Assembly: GCA_963715565.1 (NCBI GenBank)
Contig: OY970256.1
Location: 5,518,001 to 5,582,000, forward strand
Length of the DNA stretch: 64,000 bases
Reading direction: 5' to 3'
Origin: JACVRN01 sp963715565
GTDB lineage: Bacteria > Acidobacteriota > Blastocatellia > Pyrinomonadales > Pyrinomonadaceae
Within the stretch, counting starts at the first letter, position 1, and each line of letters begins with the position of its first letter. Below are positions 26,137-37,498 of this stretch, one piece after another. The position numbers were made by a program, and so were the translations under genes. The notes beneath the pieces were generated by a model, which worked only from the letters and a program-made list of their open reading frames with translations, was not told the DNA's origin and made no database searches.

Positions 26137-27564
26137 TCAGGTGCGCGCCGTGGCGCGATAAAGTTCCAGATACCTGTGCGCGGCGGCCAGCCATGAATTG
26201 TCCACGCGCATACCGTTTCGCTGAATCGTTCGCCAAACTTCGGGTTCAGCATAACAGTAAATCGCTTCTGATATTTTTTCAAGCATGGCAGAGGCCGTGT
26301 AAGGCCCGAACTTGAAGCCGTTGCCCGTGCCGCGCGAGCGGTCAAAATCCTCAACCGTGTCGTCTAAGCCGCCCGTCGCGCGCACCACCGGCACAGTCCC
26401 GTAGCGCAGAGAGTACATCTGGTTCAACCCGCACGGCTCATAGTGCGACGGCATCAGAAAAATATCCGCGCCCGCTTCTATTTGATGCGCGAGCGGCTCG
26501 TTAAAGCCACGGTAAACGCCTACCTGTCGCGGCGCGTGGTCGCGCAGAGCCTGTAGAAAATCCTCGTGCTCGCGCGCGCCCGATCCCAGCGAAACAAAAA
26601 ATGCTCCCGTCGCCAGAATGTGCGGGGCCGCCTGTCGCACAAGGTCAAAGCCCTTCTGCCCGGTCAGGCGCGAGATAGAGGCTATGATGGGACGATCCAA
26701 ATCTTCCGGCAGATTGTAGCGACGCAGTAGGTCCAGCTTGCACGCGCGCTTGCCCTCCATGTTGTCCGCAGTGAAATGAGCAGCGAGGTGCGGGTCTGTA
26801 GCAGGATTCCAGACTTCGTAATCCACGCCGTTGGTGATGCCTACGAGACGGTCGCTTCTGGCACGCAAGAGCCATTCGAGGCCGTGCCCGAATTCCGGCG
26901 TCTGTATCTCAAGCGCGTAGCGACGGCTGACGGTCGAAAGCATGTCGCTTGTCATAAGCCCGGCTTTGAGAGCAGAGGCTGCATCCTGCGACATAAAAGC
27001 CTCGCGCATCTCGGGCGTCGAAAATCCGAGACGGCTTAAATCTCTCGGGTCGAACGCGCCTTGATAAGCAAGGTTGTGAATGGAAAAGAGCGTGCGCGTG
27101 CGCGCATAAAAGGGATCGAACGAGCGGCGCGCGCGCAATTCCACAGCGCCGAAGCCGCCGGGCCAGTCGTTCAAATGAACTACATCGGGCGGAGGCCCGA
27201 TTCTTTTCAAGAGCGCGAACGCGGCGCGACAGAAAAAGGCGAAACGCTCATGGTCGTCTTTGAAACCGTAGACTGACGAGCGCGCGAAATATTCAGGCGC
27301 GTCTATGAGAAAGGCCGGAGCGCCAGCCGCATCGCTCACATGGACGCGCACGCGACGCGGGCTTCCCGGCCACTCTACTTCAAGGTCGTTAATAACGGGT
27401 TCGCGAGAGACAAGCGCGCGCTTCGTCTCTTCATAAAGCGGCAGGATGAGCTGCGCATCGACGCCTATCGCACGCAGGGCTTTCGGCAGCGCACCCGCGA
27501 CATCGCCCAGGCCGCCTGTTTTGGCGAAAGGCACAGCTTCAGACGAAAGTATCGCGACGCGCAA
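26137..27564 (-). CDS. glgA: Glycogen synthase (ADP-glucose type)
   Basis: This encodes 475 residues of the GT5 family. The N-terminal ADP-glucose motif is FAKTGGLGDVAGALPKAL (the KTGGL lysine). The C-terminal lobe has SRLTGQKGFDLV and the acceptor/nucleotide motif MPSHYEPCGLNQMYSLRYGT. The enzyme elongates alpha-1,4-glucan from ADP-glucose. No other glycogen gene is adjacent. Confidence 0.94.
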   Translation of the reverse strand: MRVAILSSEAVPFAKTGGLGDVAGALPKALRAIGVDAQLILPLYEETKRALVSREPVINDLEVEWPGSPRRVRVHVSDAAGAPAFLIDAPEYFARSSVYGFKDDHERFAFFCRAAFALLKRIGPPPDVVHLNDWPGGFGAVELRARRSFDPFYARTRTLFSIHNLAYQGAFDPRDLSRLGFSTPEMREAFMSQDAASALKAGLMTSDMLSTVSRRYALEIQTPEFGHGLEWLLRARSDRLVGITNGVDYEVWNPATDPHLAAHFTADNMEGKRACKLDLLRRYNLPEDLDRPIIASISRLTGQKGFDLVRQAAPHILATGAFFVSLGSGAREHEDFLQALRDHAPRQVGVYRGFNEPLAHQIEAGADIFLMPSHYEPCGLNQMYSLRYGTVPVVRATGGLDDTVEDFDRSRGTGNGFKFGPYTASAMLEKISEAIYCYAEPEVWRTIQRNGMRVDNSWLAAAHRYLELYRATART

Positions 27565-27660
27565 AACTCTTTACCCTACGCCACCCAGAATTTGAAAAGG
27601 TCGGCGCACACAAAAAAAGATTAAATTTCCAGAGCGTTAATCCAGGCCAGTACTATAAAG

Positions 27661-27782
27661 AAAGCAGTGATGAGTGACAAGGGACAGGAAAGGGATGAGG
27701 GCGGAGGGATGAGGGATGAATGAAAGCAAAGAACGCTCTTTCTTTACTTCATCCCTCATCCCTCCGCCCTCATCCCTGCTTT

Positions 27783-27783
<1 letters not shown>
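27661..27783. repeat. Iterated-heptamer palindrome, GGGATGA family, with hybrid edge
   Basis: Arms 27692-27720 and 27748-27776 are perfect over 29 bp and consist of 7-nt words GGGATGA and GGGCGGA. The right edge CTGCTTTT runs into the rho stop codon. The outer left part (27661-27690) starts AAAGCAGTGATGAGTGACAA, a piece of the GTGACAA family, so two word families are joined in one element. Confidence 0.8.
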
Positions 27784-29174
<1,391 letters not shown>

Positions 29175-29560
29175 TTCTACTCTTCTCTTCGTCGCGCCCA
29201 CACAGAGATGTTATGGCCGCGCTCTAAATTAACGACGCGCTTTTTCTGGCAGTCGCCGTTTCGGTTGTCAATTGTTAATGAAAGCTTTCGTGATGAATCG
29301 GGAATGATACCTCTTGGTTCAGGACGTATCGGGGAACTCTAAGCGGCGCTCGGTGGGGCGCTACGATCTGCCTCTGTTGCTGCCGCTCGGAAACTACTGG
29401 CGAGGCTGGGGCGGCAGGCGGGGCAACATCTCTCAGAGACGTCCATCTCGAAATTTCGCTACATGTGCGCGGGAATCTTTCCGACACACTTTTGATGCCG
29501 GACTCGTCTCGCGCGTGGCCTCACATTCATTGATTGAGAAAATCCTCAGGGGAAAAATGG
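29175..29560. other. Upstream region of rho, no gene seen
   Basis: This gap of nearly 400 bp probably contains the rho promoter and leader. Short frames exist on both strands but none has a ribosome site or family-like residues. Many bacteria regulate rho through its own leader; nothing in this sequence proves it here. Confidence 0.45.
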
Positions 29561-29663
29561 AATTTTAGACTTTGGATTTGCAATTTCAGATTTTAGATTA
29601 AAGACGGAGAGATAGCAAACCTTGCAGGCGCAATCCAAAATCTAAAATCAAAAATCTAAAATT
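29561..29663. repeat. Iterated-heptamer palindrome, GATTTTA family
   Basis: The left arm (29561-29599) and right arm (29632-29663) are built from 7-nt words GATTTTA, GATTTTT and GATTTTG. The left arm has one more 7-nt unit than the right. The engB stop codon (TAG on the minus strand) is part of the right arm. Confidence 0.75.
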
Positions 29664-30237
29664 GTTTGATAGCCTCTTCGATAGTGCGCCACAACTGCTC
29701 GCGTCCCCGGCCCGACACGGCGGAATAAGCAATTATCTCGTCCGTGCTGACCGCATGCCGGACGCGCTCCAGATTCTTGCGCAACTCATTTTGAGAGAGC
29801 TTGTCGGATTTCGTGGCGACGACGATGCGCGGCTTTTGGTTGACGGAAAGCCACTCGTCGAGCTGTAAATCCAATTTTGAGGGATCGTGGCGCGCGTCTA
29901 CGATATGAATTGATAGCACAAGCGCGCCGCGCTTGGCAAGGTAATCGGTCGCCATTTCCCCCCATTCGCTGCGCATCCCTTTGGGCACACGCGCGTAACC
30001 ATAGCCGGGCAAATCAACGAAACGAAAACGCTTGTTGATGAGAAAGAAGTTGAGCGACTGTGTGCGACCGGGCGTCCCCGAAGTGCGCGCCAGACCTTTA
30101 ACGCCCAGGAGCGAATTTATCAAGCTGGATTTCCCGACGTTCGAGCGCCCCAGAAAAGCTATCTCCGGGACGGGGTCGCGCGGCCAATCCTCCTCCTTAA
30201 ACGCGCTCTTGATAAATTCGGCGCTCGTAACTTTCAT
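29656..30237 (-). CDS. engB: Ribosome-biogenesis GTPase EngB (YsxC/YihA)
   Basis: The ATG at 30237 gives 193 residues. The GTPase motifs are G1 GRSNVGKSSLIN, G2 GTPGRTQSLNFF, G3 DLPGYGYA, G4 ATKSDKL and G5 SAVSGRG. EngB helps assemble the large ribosomal subunit. It lies downstream of lon-clpX-clpP-tig, the order known in many bacteria. The start follows a palindrome edge (CACTGTTTT) with no Shine-Dalgarno sequence, as for purA. The last codons and the stop lie in the next palindrome. Confidence 0.95.
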   Translation of the reverse strand: MKVTSAEFIKSAFKEEDWPRDPVPEIAFLGRSNVGKSSLINSLLGVKGLARTSGTPGRTQSLNFFLINKRFRFVDLPGYGYARVPKGMRSEWGEMATDYLAKRGALVLSIHIVDARHDPSKLDLQLDEWLSVNQKPRIVVATKSDKLSQNELRKNLERVRHAVSTDEIIAYSAVSGRGREQLWRTIEEAIKQF

Positions 30238-30241
30238 AAAA

Positions 30242-30316
30242 CAGTGACACGTGACGAGTGACAAGTGACGAGCAAGAAGTTTTTAACTTGTCACTCGTCA
30301 CTTGTCACTTGTCACT
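30242..30316. repeat. Iterated-heptamer palindrome, GTGACAA family, copy 2
   Basis: The left arm (30242-30272) and right arm (30287-30316) use words GTGACAA, GTGACGA and GTGACAC. The element lies between the engB start (4 bp away) and the stop codon of the upstream gene, which falls inside the right arm. Confidence 0.8.
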
Positions 30317-30755
30317 TCGCTTCTGCTGCCTGTGCGCGGGCGGCGGCCATCTGCTTGAGCATCTCGCGCATACGCGTCATGCGCTCCTGTGCGTCGGGCA
30401 GACTCATGACGACCTTTTCAAGATGCTGCATGTAGGTAGGCATGCCGGATTTCTGTCGAATCTCAGGGATGAAAGGTTCGAGCTTGGCGTAGACGCCGAT
30501 GTGTTCGCCGTTGGCGGCGTTGAACATCTGCTCGTCGAGCGCGCCGTGGACGACGAAAGAACAGGCCATGTCCCAGTAGGTCGTGACCATGCGGAAGTAG
30601 GCGCTCTTTTCGCCCACCCCGGCGGCGTAGACTTCCTCAAAGCTGCCGGGATGAAACTCGCCAAAGTACCACTGGCGCGCCTGGCGCATGATCTCTTCGC
30701 GGCGCAGGTCGTAGAGCTTCAAAATCAGATTCGCGCTTTCAACTTTATCACTCAT
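30312..30755 (-). CDS. Conserved-looking hypothetical protein between engB and lon
   Basis: The ATG at 30755 (GGAG 9 nt upstream) gives 147 residues. It is a soluble, mostly helical protein: LILKLYDLRREEIMRQARQW, YFRMVTTYWDMACSFVVHGA, then an Ala-rich helical tail. The compact helical pattern with Trp and Tyr suggests a small all-alpha fold. I do not recognise the family. It is codirectional with lon and engB and may be in their transcript. Confidence 0.75.
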   Translation of the reverse strand: MSDKVESANLILKLYDLRREEIMRQARQWYFGEFHPGSFEEVYAAGVGEKSAYFRMVTTYWDMACSFVVHGALDEQMFNAANGEHIGVYAKLEPFIPEIRQKSGMPTYMQHLEKVVMSLPDAQERMTRMREMLKQMAAARAQAAEAK

Positions 30756-30974
30756 TTTTTTATTCTCCATGTCAGAGGGATTCAACACGCACGCGCTTCG
30801 AGCGCCGCGCGTCCAAAAGAATTATTAAAGATGCTTTGCACGGGAGCGCGCTCGGGGCGGAAGGCGCACCATACCAGAGTCGGCTGAGAAAAGAAAAGTC
30901 GGACTGTCAAAAAAACAGAGGGCGCTTTGGAAGAAAATGCTTTCACTTCCAGAGCGCCCTCAAAGTTTGCGCGC

Positions 30975-33413
30975 TTATTCAGCGATGGTTTGCACGCCTT
31001 GCGAAGGCGGCTCGGTTGTCCAGAGCGGCGGCGTCTTGGCGTCGTCGGGCCGCGCCGAAGCATCGGTCGGGCAAGCGTCTTCGAGCGCGATGGTCAACAC
31101 TTCGTCAATCGTCTCGACAAAGTTGATGTCCATCGAATCGCGCACTTCAGCATCTACTTCGACTAAATCCTTCTCGTTGTCCTTCGGAAGAATCAACGTC
31201 GTGATGCCGAAGCGATGCGCCGCCAGAAGTTTTTCCTTCATGCCGCCGATGGGAAGCACTCGCCCACGCAAAGTGATTTCGCCCGTCATCGCCACGTCCC
31301 TACGGACAGGCACGCGCATCAAGGACGAAGCCATAGCGGTCGCCAGCGTAATCCCCGCAGACGGGCCGTCCTTCGGAATCGCGCCCTCGGGGATGTGTAT
31401 GTGCAGGTCGCGCTTGCGTATAAAGTCCATGCTCATGCCTAAGCGCTCCGCGCGCGCCTTGATGCAGGTCAAAGCGGCCTGCGCCGATTCCTGCATGACT
31501 TCGCCGAGCTTGCCTGTCAGCATCACGCCGCCGCGACCGTTCGTGAGCGTGGCTTCGATTTGCAGGACTTCGCCGCCGACTTCAGTCCATGCAAGGCCCG
31601 TCGCCAATCCGATTTCACTCTCGGCGGCAATGCCTTGCTGGCGGAACTTGACGGGGCCGAGCATCTCGCGCACGCGCTCTGCCGAGACAGACTCTTTGAA
31701 CTCCTCGCCCGCATGCTCGGACACGACCTTGCGCGCGATCTTGCGCATGCAGGAGCCAAGCTCGCGCTCAAGATTACGCACGCCCGCCTCTCGCGTGTAG
31801 TGGCGAATGATTTCGAGGATGCTTTCATCCATGAACTCGACCTGCTCGGCCTTGAGACCGTTGGCCTCGGCCTGTTTGGGCACGAGGTGGCGCTTGGCGA
31901 TTTCCAGTTTCTCGCGCTCTGTGTAGCCCGAGAGCCGCAGGATTTCCAAGCGGTCCTGCAAAGGCGGCGGAATCGTGTGCAGCACGTTGGCCGTCGCGAT
32001 GAAGAAGACCTTCGACAGGTCGTACTCGACATCCAGATAGTGATCCTGAAACGTGTTGTTCTGTTCAGGGTCTAAGACTTCAAGCAGTGCTGCGCTCGGG
32101 TCGCCGCGAAAATCCGCGCCGAGCTTGTCAACCTCGTCCAAAAGGATAAGAGGATTGACCGTGCCTGCCTTTTTCATCATCTGAATAATCTGGCCGGGGA
32201 GCGCGCCGATGTAGGTGCGACGGTGGCCGCGAACCTCCGCCTCGTCGCGCACGCCGCCTAAAGAGAGGCGCACAAATTTGCGGCCCGTGGCGCGGGCGAT
32301 GGATTTTCCAAGACTCGTCTTGCCCACTCCCGGCGGGCCGACGAAGCAGAGAATAGAGCCCTTAGGATTTTTGACTAACTGGCGCACGGCCAGATTCTCA
32401 AGAATGCGGTCCTTGATTTTCTCCAGCCCGTAATGGTCGTCGTTCAAAACCTCTTCGGCTTTCGTGAGGTCTCGAATCTCCTTGGACTTCTGTTTCCAGG
32501 GCACGCTCAGGAGCCAGTCGATGTAGGTGCGCGAGACTGTTCCTTCCGCAGACATCGGCGGCATTGCTTCAAGGCGATGCAATTCCTGCAAAGCCTTTTC
32601 CTTCGCCTCGTCCGACATCCCGGCCTCTTCGATGCGCTTCTTCAAATCCTCCATCTCGGCCTTCTCGTCCTTGCGGCCAAGCTCTTTGTGAATCGCTTTA
32701 ATCTGCTCGTTGAGGTAGTACTCTTTCTGCGCCTTCTCCATCTGTCGCTTGACGCGCGTTTGGATGGTGCGGTCTAGCTGGCGCTTTTCAATCTCCATTT
32801 CGAGCAACTCGATCAAGCGTTGCAGGCGCGCCTGCGCGGAGAAGATTTCCAGCAAGCCCTGTTTGTCTTCGACAGAGATGCGAAGCTGCGAGGCGAGCGC
32901 GTCGGCCAGATGCGACGGGTCTTGATTACGCAGAGCGGTTTGCAGGGCGTCTGTCTGCGCATCAGGCGCAAGACGCAGGTGCTGCTCGACGAGCTGGTGT
33001 ATGCGCTGGACGAGCGCCTCCACGCGCTGGCCTTCCTCGGAGACGACCGGCGCGCGGCGCACGATGGCCGTAAAAGCTCCGTTGTTATTTTCCACACGCA
33101 CGGTGGTCGCGCGCTCGCGCCCTTCGACGACGACCTTGATCTGGCCGTTGTCCTGCTTCTGCGATTGCAGGATGCGGCCCAAGGTGCCGACGCTGTAAAT
33201 CTGCTCGGGCGTGGGCTCGTCCACGCTGGCGTCGTGCTGCGTGGCTAGAAAGATGGTGCGGTCTGCGGCTAACGCCTCTTCGAGGGCGCGCACGGAACCG
33301 GGCCGCCCGATTTTGAAAGCGACCTTGGTGAAGGGAAAAATCACCACGTCGCGAATCGGGACCATGGGATAGCGCACAATGTCTGTGGGAATGTGGTCTG
33401 AGTATTCTTCCAT
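30975..33413 (-). CDS. lon: ATP-dependent protease Lon
   Basis: This is an 812-residue LonA. The N-terminal LAN substrate domain (YPMVPIRDVVIFPF) and a coiled-coil linker precede the AAA+ module, with Walker A FVGPPGVGKTSLGKSIA and Walker B NPLILLDEVDKLG. In the C-terminal serine protease domain the catalytic Ser lies in PKDGPSAGITLAT and the Lys in PIGGMKEKLLAAHR. It degrades misfolded and regulatory proteins in the cytosol. The gene order with clpX, clpP and tig is conserved. Confidence 0.97.
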   Translation of the reverse strand: MEEYSDHIPTDIVRYPMVPIRDVVIFPFTKVAFKIGRPGSVRALEEALAADRTIFLATQHDASVDEPTPEQIYSVGTLGRILQSQKQDNGQIKVVVEGRERATTVRVENNNGAFTAIVRRAPVVSEEGQRVEALVQRIHQLVEQHLRLAPDAQTDALQTALRNQDPSHLADALASQLRISVEDKQGLLEIFSAQARLQRLIELLEMEIEKRQLDRTIQTRVKRQMEKAQKEYYLNEQIKAIHKELGRKDEKAEMEDLKKRIEEAGMSDEAKEKALQELHRLEAMPPMSAEGTVSRTYIDWLLSVPWKQKSKEIRDLTKAEEVLNDDHYGLEKIKDRILENLAVRQLVKNPKGSILCFVGPPGVGKTSLGKSIARATGRKFVRLSLGGVRDEAEVRGHRRTYIGALPGQIIQMMKKAGTVNPLILLDEVDKLGADFRGDPSAALLEVLDPEQNNTFQDHYLDVEYDLSKVFFIATANVLHTIPPPLQDRLEILRLSGYTEREKLEIAKRHLVPKQAEANGLKAEQVEFMDESILEIIRHYTREAGVRNLERELGSCMRKIARKVVSEHAGEEFKESVSAERVREMLGPVKFRQQGIAAESEIGLATGLAWTEVGGEVLQIEATLTNGRGGVMLTGKLGEVMQESAQAALTCIKARAERLGMSMDFIRKRDLHIHIPEGAIPKDGPSAGITLATAMASSLMRVPVRRDVAMTGEITLRGRVLPIGGMKEKLLAAHRFGITTLILPKDNEKDLVEVDAEVRDSMDINFVETIDEVLTIALEDACPTDASARPDDAKTPPLWTTEPPSQGVQTIAE

Positions 33414-33542
33414 AACCTGATTATTTAACTCCGCCGGAAAACTAGCAACCTAGTGAAGAAGGGCGAGCCGTTCGGAAAGCGCCGTCTCGCCCTCATGCAA
33501 CACGTTTAATTCTAAACCATTTCAACGACCCGCGCCACCACC

Positions 33543-33625
33543 AAGTAAAAAGGTAAAAGGCAAAAGGCAAAAGTAGGACATGGCGCTTGGTCCACTTTTG
33601 CCTTTTACCTTCTTAGTTTTACCTT
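33543..33625. repeat. Iterated-heptamer palindrome, AAAAGGC family, copy 2
   Basis: The left arm (33543-33574) and right arm (33594-33625) use AAAAGGC, AAAAGGT and AAGTAAA words. Pairing is imperfect because the words occur in a different order. The element ends 2 bp before the clpX stop codon. Confidence 0.7.
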
Positions 33626-33627
33626 GA

Positions 33628-34872
33628 TTATGCAGCGGCGTCGTCGACGCCCGATAAGCCTTCGCCGGGAATGGCGCGGCGGCGGTCGACCATCTCGCGC
33701 GTGATGATAAATTCCTTGATGCGCTTCTGGCTGGGCAGCGTGTACATGGCATCCAATAGCAGCTCTTCCAGAATCATCATCAGCCCACGCGCTCCGACCT
33801 TTCTTTCGACGGCCTGACGGGCCACGGCCTTTAAGGCATCGTCCGTGAATTTGAGCTTCACGTTGTCGAAATCGAAACGCTTCTGATACTGCTTGACAAG
33901 CGCGTTCTTCGGCTCGGTCAAAATCCGTATCAGCGCATCCTCGTCCAGCTCGTGCAGCACACCGCAGACCGGGAGCCGCCCTACGAATTCCGGTATCAAG
34001 CCGTACTTGACCAAATCCTCGGGCTGAACGGCGGTCAGCGCTTCGGCGTTGCGCTTGCTGCCGGATTTGATGTCAGCGTGAAAACCCATGGACTTATTGC
34101 GCAGACGCTTTTCGACGACCTTTTCAAGACCGACGAACGCGCCGCCGCAGATAAAGAGTATGTTGGTCGTATCGACGGGGAAGAACTCCTGATGCGGGTG
34201 CTTGCGTCCGCCCTGAGGCGGGACGTTGGCGACCGTGCCTTCCAGAATTTTCAGGAGCGCCTGCTGCACGCCTTCGCCCGAAACGTCGCGTGTAATCGAA
34301 GGGTTCTCGTCCTTGCGGCAAATCTTGTCAACTTCGTCTATATAGATGATGCCCTGCTGCGCTCGCTCGACATCGCCGTTAGCGGCTTGCAGGAGCTTCA
34401 AAATAATGTTCTCTACATCCTCGCCTACATAGCCCGCTTCCGTGAGCGTTGTCGCATCAACGATAGTGAAGGGGACTGAGAGCATGCGCGCGAGGGTTTG
34501 CGCGAGCAGTGTCTTGCCCGTGCCCGTCGGGCCAATCAGGAGGATGTTGGATTTTTGAATCTCGACATCGGAACGGCGGCGCGAAAGCTCTATGCGTTTG
34601 TAATGCTGGTAGACGGCAACGGCCAGACGCTTTTTCGTCTCCTCCTGCCCGATGACGTATTCATCAAGGAAGGATTTTATCTCGCCGGGCTTTGGCAGAG
34701 GCGGGCGGGTCGCTACCGATTCGGCCTGCTGGTCATCCGTTATGATCTCGTTGCAGATGTCGATGCACTCATTGCAGATGTAGACAGTGGGACCGGCAAT
34801 GAGCTTCTTCACCTCGTTCTGCGACTTACCGCAAAACGAGCAGCGCAACGTGTCATCGGTTCGTCTTACCAT
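33628..34872 (-). CDS. clpX: ClpX unfoldase subunit of the ClpXP protease
   Basis: This encodes 414 residues. The N-terminal four-Cys zinc domain (RCSFCGKSQNEV, then YICNECIDICNEI) is followed by an AAA+ core with Walker A IGPTGTGKTLLAQTLA, Walker B GIIYIDEVDKI, the pore loop GYVGEDVE and a C-terminal sensor-2 region GARGLMMILEE. It unfolds tagged proteins for ClpP. The clpP gene is 126 bp upstream. Confidence 0.97.
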   Translation of the reverse strand: MVRRTDDTLRCSFCGKSQNEVKKLIAGPTVYICNECIDICNEIITDDQQAESVATRPPLPKPGEIKSFLDEYVIGQEETKKRLAVAVYQHYKRIELSRRRSDVEIQKSNILLIGPTGTGKTLLAQTLARMLSVPFTIVDATTLTEAGYVGEDVENIILKLLQAANGDVERAQQGIIYIDEVDKICRKDENPSITRDVSGEGVQQALLKILEGTVANVPPQGGRKHPHQEFFPVDTTNILFICGGAFVGLEKVVEKRLRNKSMGFHADIKSGSKRNAEALTAVQPEDLVKYGLIPEFVGRLPVCGVLHELDEDALIRILTEPKNALVKQYQKRFDFDNVKLKFTDDALKAVARQAVERKVGARGLMMILEELLLDAMYTLPSQKRIKEFIITREMVDRRRAIPGEGLSGVDDAAA

Positions 34873-34998
34873 ATTCGTTTCGGGGACTCGAAGGGATCGA
34901 ATTAGGTCGAACTCTCAAAACGGCTGTCGGGCAGCCATAGAGGATTATACTTTCAAACAAGGGAGTGTGCCTAGCCGAACGATAGAAATTTTTTTGAG

Positions 34999-35583
34999 CT
35001 ACTCGCGGTGCGCGATAACTTCGTCAATCAGGCCGTACTCCTTGGCCTGCATGGAGCTCATGATGCGGTCGCGCTCCACGTCGCGCTCAATGGTGTCGTA
35101 GTCCTGTCCCGTGTGCTTGGCTAGAATTTGTGAAGTCAGCTCGCGCATGCGGATGATTTCTTCAGCCTGAATACGGATGTCCGTGGCCTGGCCCTGTGCG
35201 CCGCCCGAAGGCTGGTGAATGAGTATGCGCGAATTGGGCAGAGCAAAGCGCTTGCCCTTGGTGCCTGCGGCCAGCAGCATTGCTCCCATGGAAGCGCACT
35301 GGCCCACACAGATGGTTGTTACGTCGGGGCGTATGAACTGCATGGTGTCGTAGATTGCCATGCCGGCGGTGATGGAGCCGCCCGGAGAATTGATGTAAAT
35401 GTTGATGTCTTTCTCGGGGTCTTCGGCTTCGAGAAAGAGAAGCTGGGCGACGATCAGGTTGGCGACCATGTCGTCAATCGGCGTGCCTAAAAAGATAATG
35501 TTGTCTTTCAGCAGACGCGAGTAAATGTCGAAGGCGCGCTCGCCACGCGACGTTTGCTCGACGACCATCGGAACTAAAGCCAT
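34999..35583 (-). CDS. clpP: ClpP protease proteolytic subunit
   Basis: This encodes 194 residues, a standard length. The catalytic Ser is in GQCASMGAMLL, the His in NSRILIHQPSGG, and the Asp in the helix after LAKHTGQDYD. It forms the tetradecameric chamber used with ClpX. It lies between tig and clpX on one strand. Confidence 0.97.
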   Translation of the reverse strand: MALVPMVVEQTSRGERAFDIYSRLLKDNIIFLGTPIDDMVANLIVAQLLFLEAEDPEKDINIYINSPGGSITAGMAIYDTMQFIRPDVTTICVGQCASMGAMLLAAGTKGKRFALPNSRILIHQPSGGAQGQATDIRIQAEEIIRMRELTSQILAKHTGQDYDTIERDVERDRIMSSMQAKEYGLIDEVIAHRE

Positions 35584-35697
35584 AACTACTGCCTCTCTTG
35601 TATCTTTCCACGCTCTTCTAAAAGAAGAGCACGCCGTCTATCTTACAGTCTTTGTCAACACCCGCGCGAGAAAAACTTTTGCGAGAGCCTCAAAGCA

Positions 35698-37131
35698 TCA
35701 TGCGCTCTTTGAGGAAGACTCGGCATGAGCTTCACTTTCATCTTCGCTCGCGACGCTTTCCGTCTGGTCTTCATCGGCCACAGCCGCCGCTTCTGTGCTC
35801 TCCGGCGCTTCTTCAACTTCTTCGCGCCACTCTTCGTCGCTCACGCGCGCGTTGTCAATGAGAAGGTCGAGCGCCTTACGATTGCGCAACCTATCGGCGA
35901 TGCTAGTAGCGCCCCCCTGCTTTGTCAAGGCAGCGCGCACTTGCTCCGGCGCTTGACGCGAAGCTTCCGCAATACGATTGATTTCTTCCTCAACTTCTTC
36001 GTCCGTGACCGTGAGATTCTCAAGCTCCGCGATGCGCTCCAGAAGCATTGAGCCGCGCACGTCGTCCGCCGCCTGCGTCTTCATCTCTTCGCGCACGCCT
36101 TCCCAGTTAATCTCTGTCTGGCGCGGGTCAACACCGCGTCCCATCATCTCGCGCATGATTGTCTGCAAGCGATGCTGCGTCTGGTGCTCGACCAGCGTCT
36201 CGGGCACTTCAAACGGATGTGCTTCCACGAGCTTGCGCATCACATCCGAGCGCAAGCGGCCTTCGGATTCAGCGCTGGAGCGCGACTGCAAATCCTCGCG
36301 CACCTTGACGCGCAAAGTATCCAGCGAATCAAACTCTTCGCCCATGCTACGCGCCCACTCGTCATCCACCTCCGGCAATTCCTTGCGGCGCACAGCCGTC
36401 ACATTGGCCGTGTACTCGACCCTCTTTCCGGCCAGACCCGGAGACGTGAAATCTTCCGGGTAAGCGACCATGAAAGTTTTCTGCTCGTCCGCAGCGACGC
36501 CTAATAGATTGTCCGTAAATTCCTGTTGCACGCCCGCGCCGCCCAGTTCTACGTCCACATCCTCGACCTTGATGTCTTCGGCTTCCGCGTCGTCCACAAA
36601 CTTGCCTACGAAGTTGACCGTCACGGTGTCGCCGATTTCAGCGCCGCGATCCTCCACGGGTTCGAGCGAGGCAGACGCTTCACGCAAGCCTTCTATGACG
36701 CGCTCGACATCTTCGTCATTCACGGGTCGCGTCATTCGCGCCGCTTCCAGACCCTTGTATTCGCCAATCTCTACTTCCGGCAGAATCTCCACGTGAACGT
36801 GAAGCGAGATGGGCTCCGCGCCCAGCTTGTCCAGAGCATCTTGATTATCAAGATGAATATCCGGCTCGCCCAGAACGACCAGTTGACGTTCCTCTATCGC
36901 ATCCTGCACGGCCTGCGGAACCAGCTCGCGCAAGACCTCGCTGCGAATCTCATTCTTAAAGCGCGTCTGGACAACGGAGCGCGGCGTGTGTCCGCGACGG
37001 AAACCCGGCACGGTCGCAGCACGGGCGTACTGCTCCGAGATGCGCTCGTAGGCCGAGCGCACAACGTTGGCTTCGATCTCAATCTTAATCTCCTTGCGTG
37101 TCGGAGACAGGTCCACCACTTCAGTCTTCAT
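35698..37131 (-). CDS. tig: Trigger factor (ribosome-bound chaperone and prolyl isomerase)
   Basis: This encodes 477 residues. The ribosome-binding signature is recognisable as VPGFRRGHTP in the N-terminal domain. An FKBP-type isomerase domain follows (DRGAEIGDTVTVNFVGKF, about 150-245), then a long helical arm domain. The C-terminus ends in an acidic Glu/Ala/Ser-rich tail longer than usual. It is first in the tig-clpP-clpX-lon order. Confidence 0.96.
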   Translation of the reverse strand: MKTEVVDLSPTRKEIKIEIEANVVRSAYERISEQYARAATVPGFRRGHTPRSVVQTRFKNEIRSEVLRELVPQAVQDAIEERQLVVLGEPDIHLDNQDALDKLGAEPISLHVHVEILPEVEIGEYKGLEAARMTRPVNDEDVERVIEGLREASASLEPVEDRGAEIGDTVTVNFVGKFVDDAEAEDIKVEDVDVELGGAGVQQEFTDNLLGVAADEQKTFMVAYPEDFTSPGLAGKRVEYTANVTAVRRKELPEVDDEWARSMGEEFDSLDTLRVKVREDLQSRSSAESEGRLRSDVMRKLVEAHPFEVPETLVEHQTQHRLQTIMREMMGRGVDPRQTEINWEGVREEMKTQAADDVRGSMLLERIAELENLTVTDEEVEEEINRIAEASRQAPEQVRAALTKQGGATSIADRLRNRKALDLLIDNARVSDEEWREEVEEAPESTEAAAVADEDQTESVASEDESEAHAESSSKSA

Positions 37132-37223
37132 AAAAGATCAAAGCCCGCGCGGGACGTGCGCCGCGAACGGGCCTCCTTCCAAATGGAAAATGACGTACTT
37201 GATAAACGAAACATTAAAGCTGT

Positions 37224-37308
37224 TGGTGCGAAAGGGGGGACTCGAACCCCCACCCCTTACGGGACACGGTTCTAAGCCGTGCGCGGCTGCCAATTACGCC
37301 ACTTTCGC
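37224..37308 (-). tRNA. tRNA-Leu (UAG)
   Basis: The acceptor GCGAAAG pairs with CTTTCGC. The anticodon arm is CACGG-CTTAGAA-CCGTG and the long variable arm (TCCCGTAAGGGGT) is typical of class II tRNAs. CCA is encoded at 37224-37226. Length is 85 nt. Confidence 0.95.
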
Positions 37309-37498
37309 ATGCGTACTAACTCAAATGACTTGCCCTGCGGCGTCGAGAATAATAACACGCCATGCAGGGATAGTCACAAAGGGGTGCGTGTTCCGAGCGA
37401 ACGGAGGAAGGTAAGGGATGATGGCGGGAAATGTCCAGCCGGGCCGAACGAGCAATAGTGTGTCAGTTTGAAATCAGCGAGCGGATTCTCATTAAGTC

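Noticed and set aside
29275..29487. Small minus-strand gene upstream of rho
   Set aside because: No ribosome site and no recognisable residues; treated as leader or intergenic sequence.
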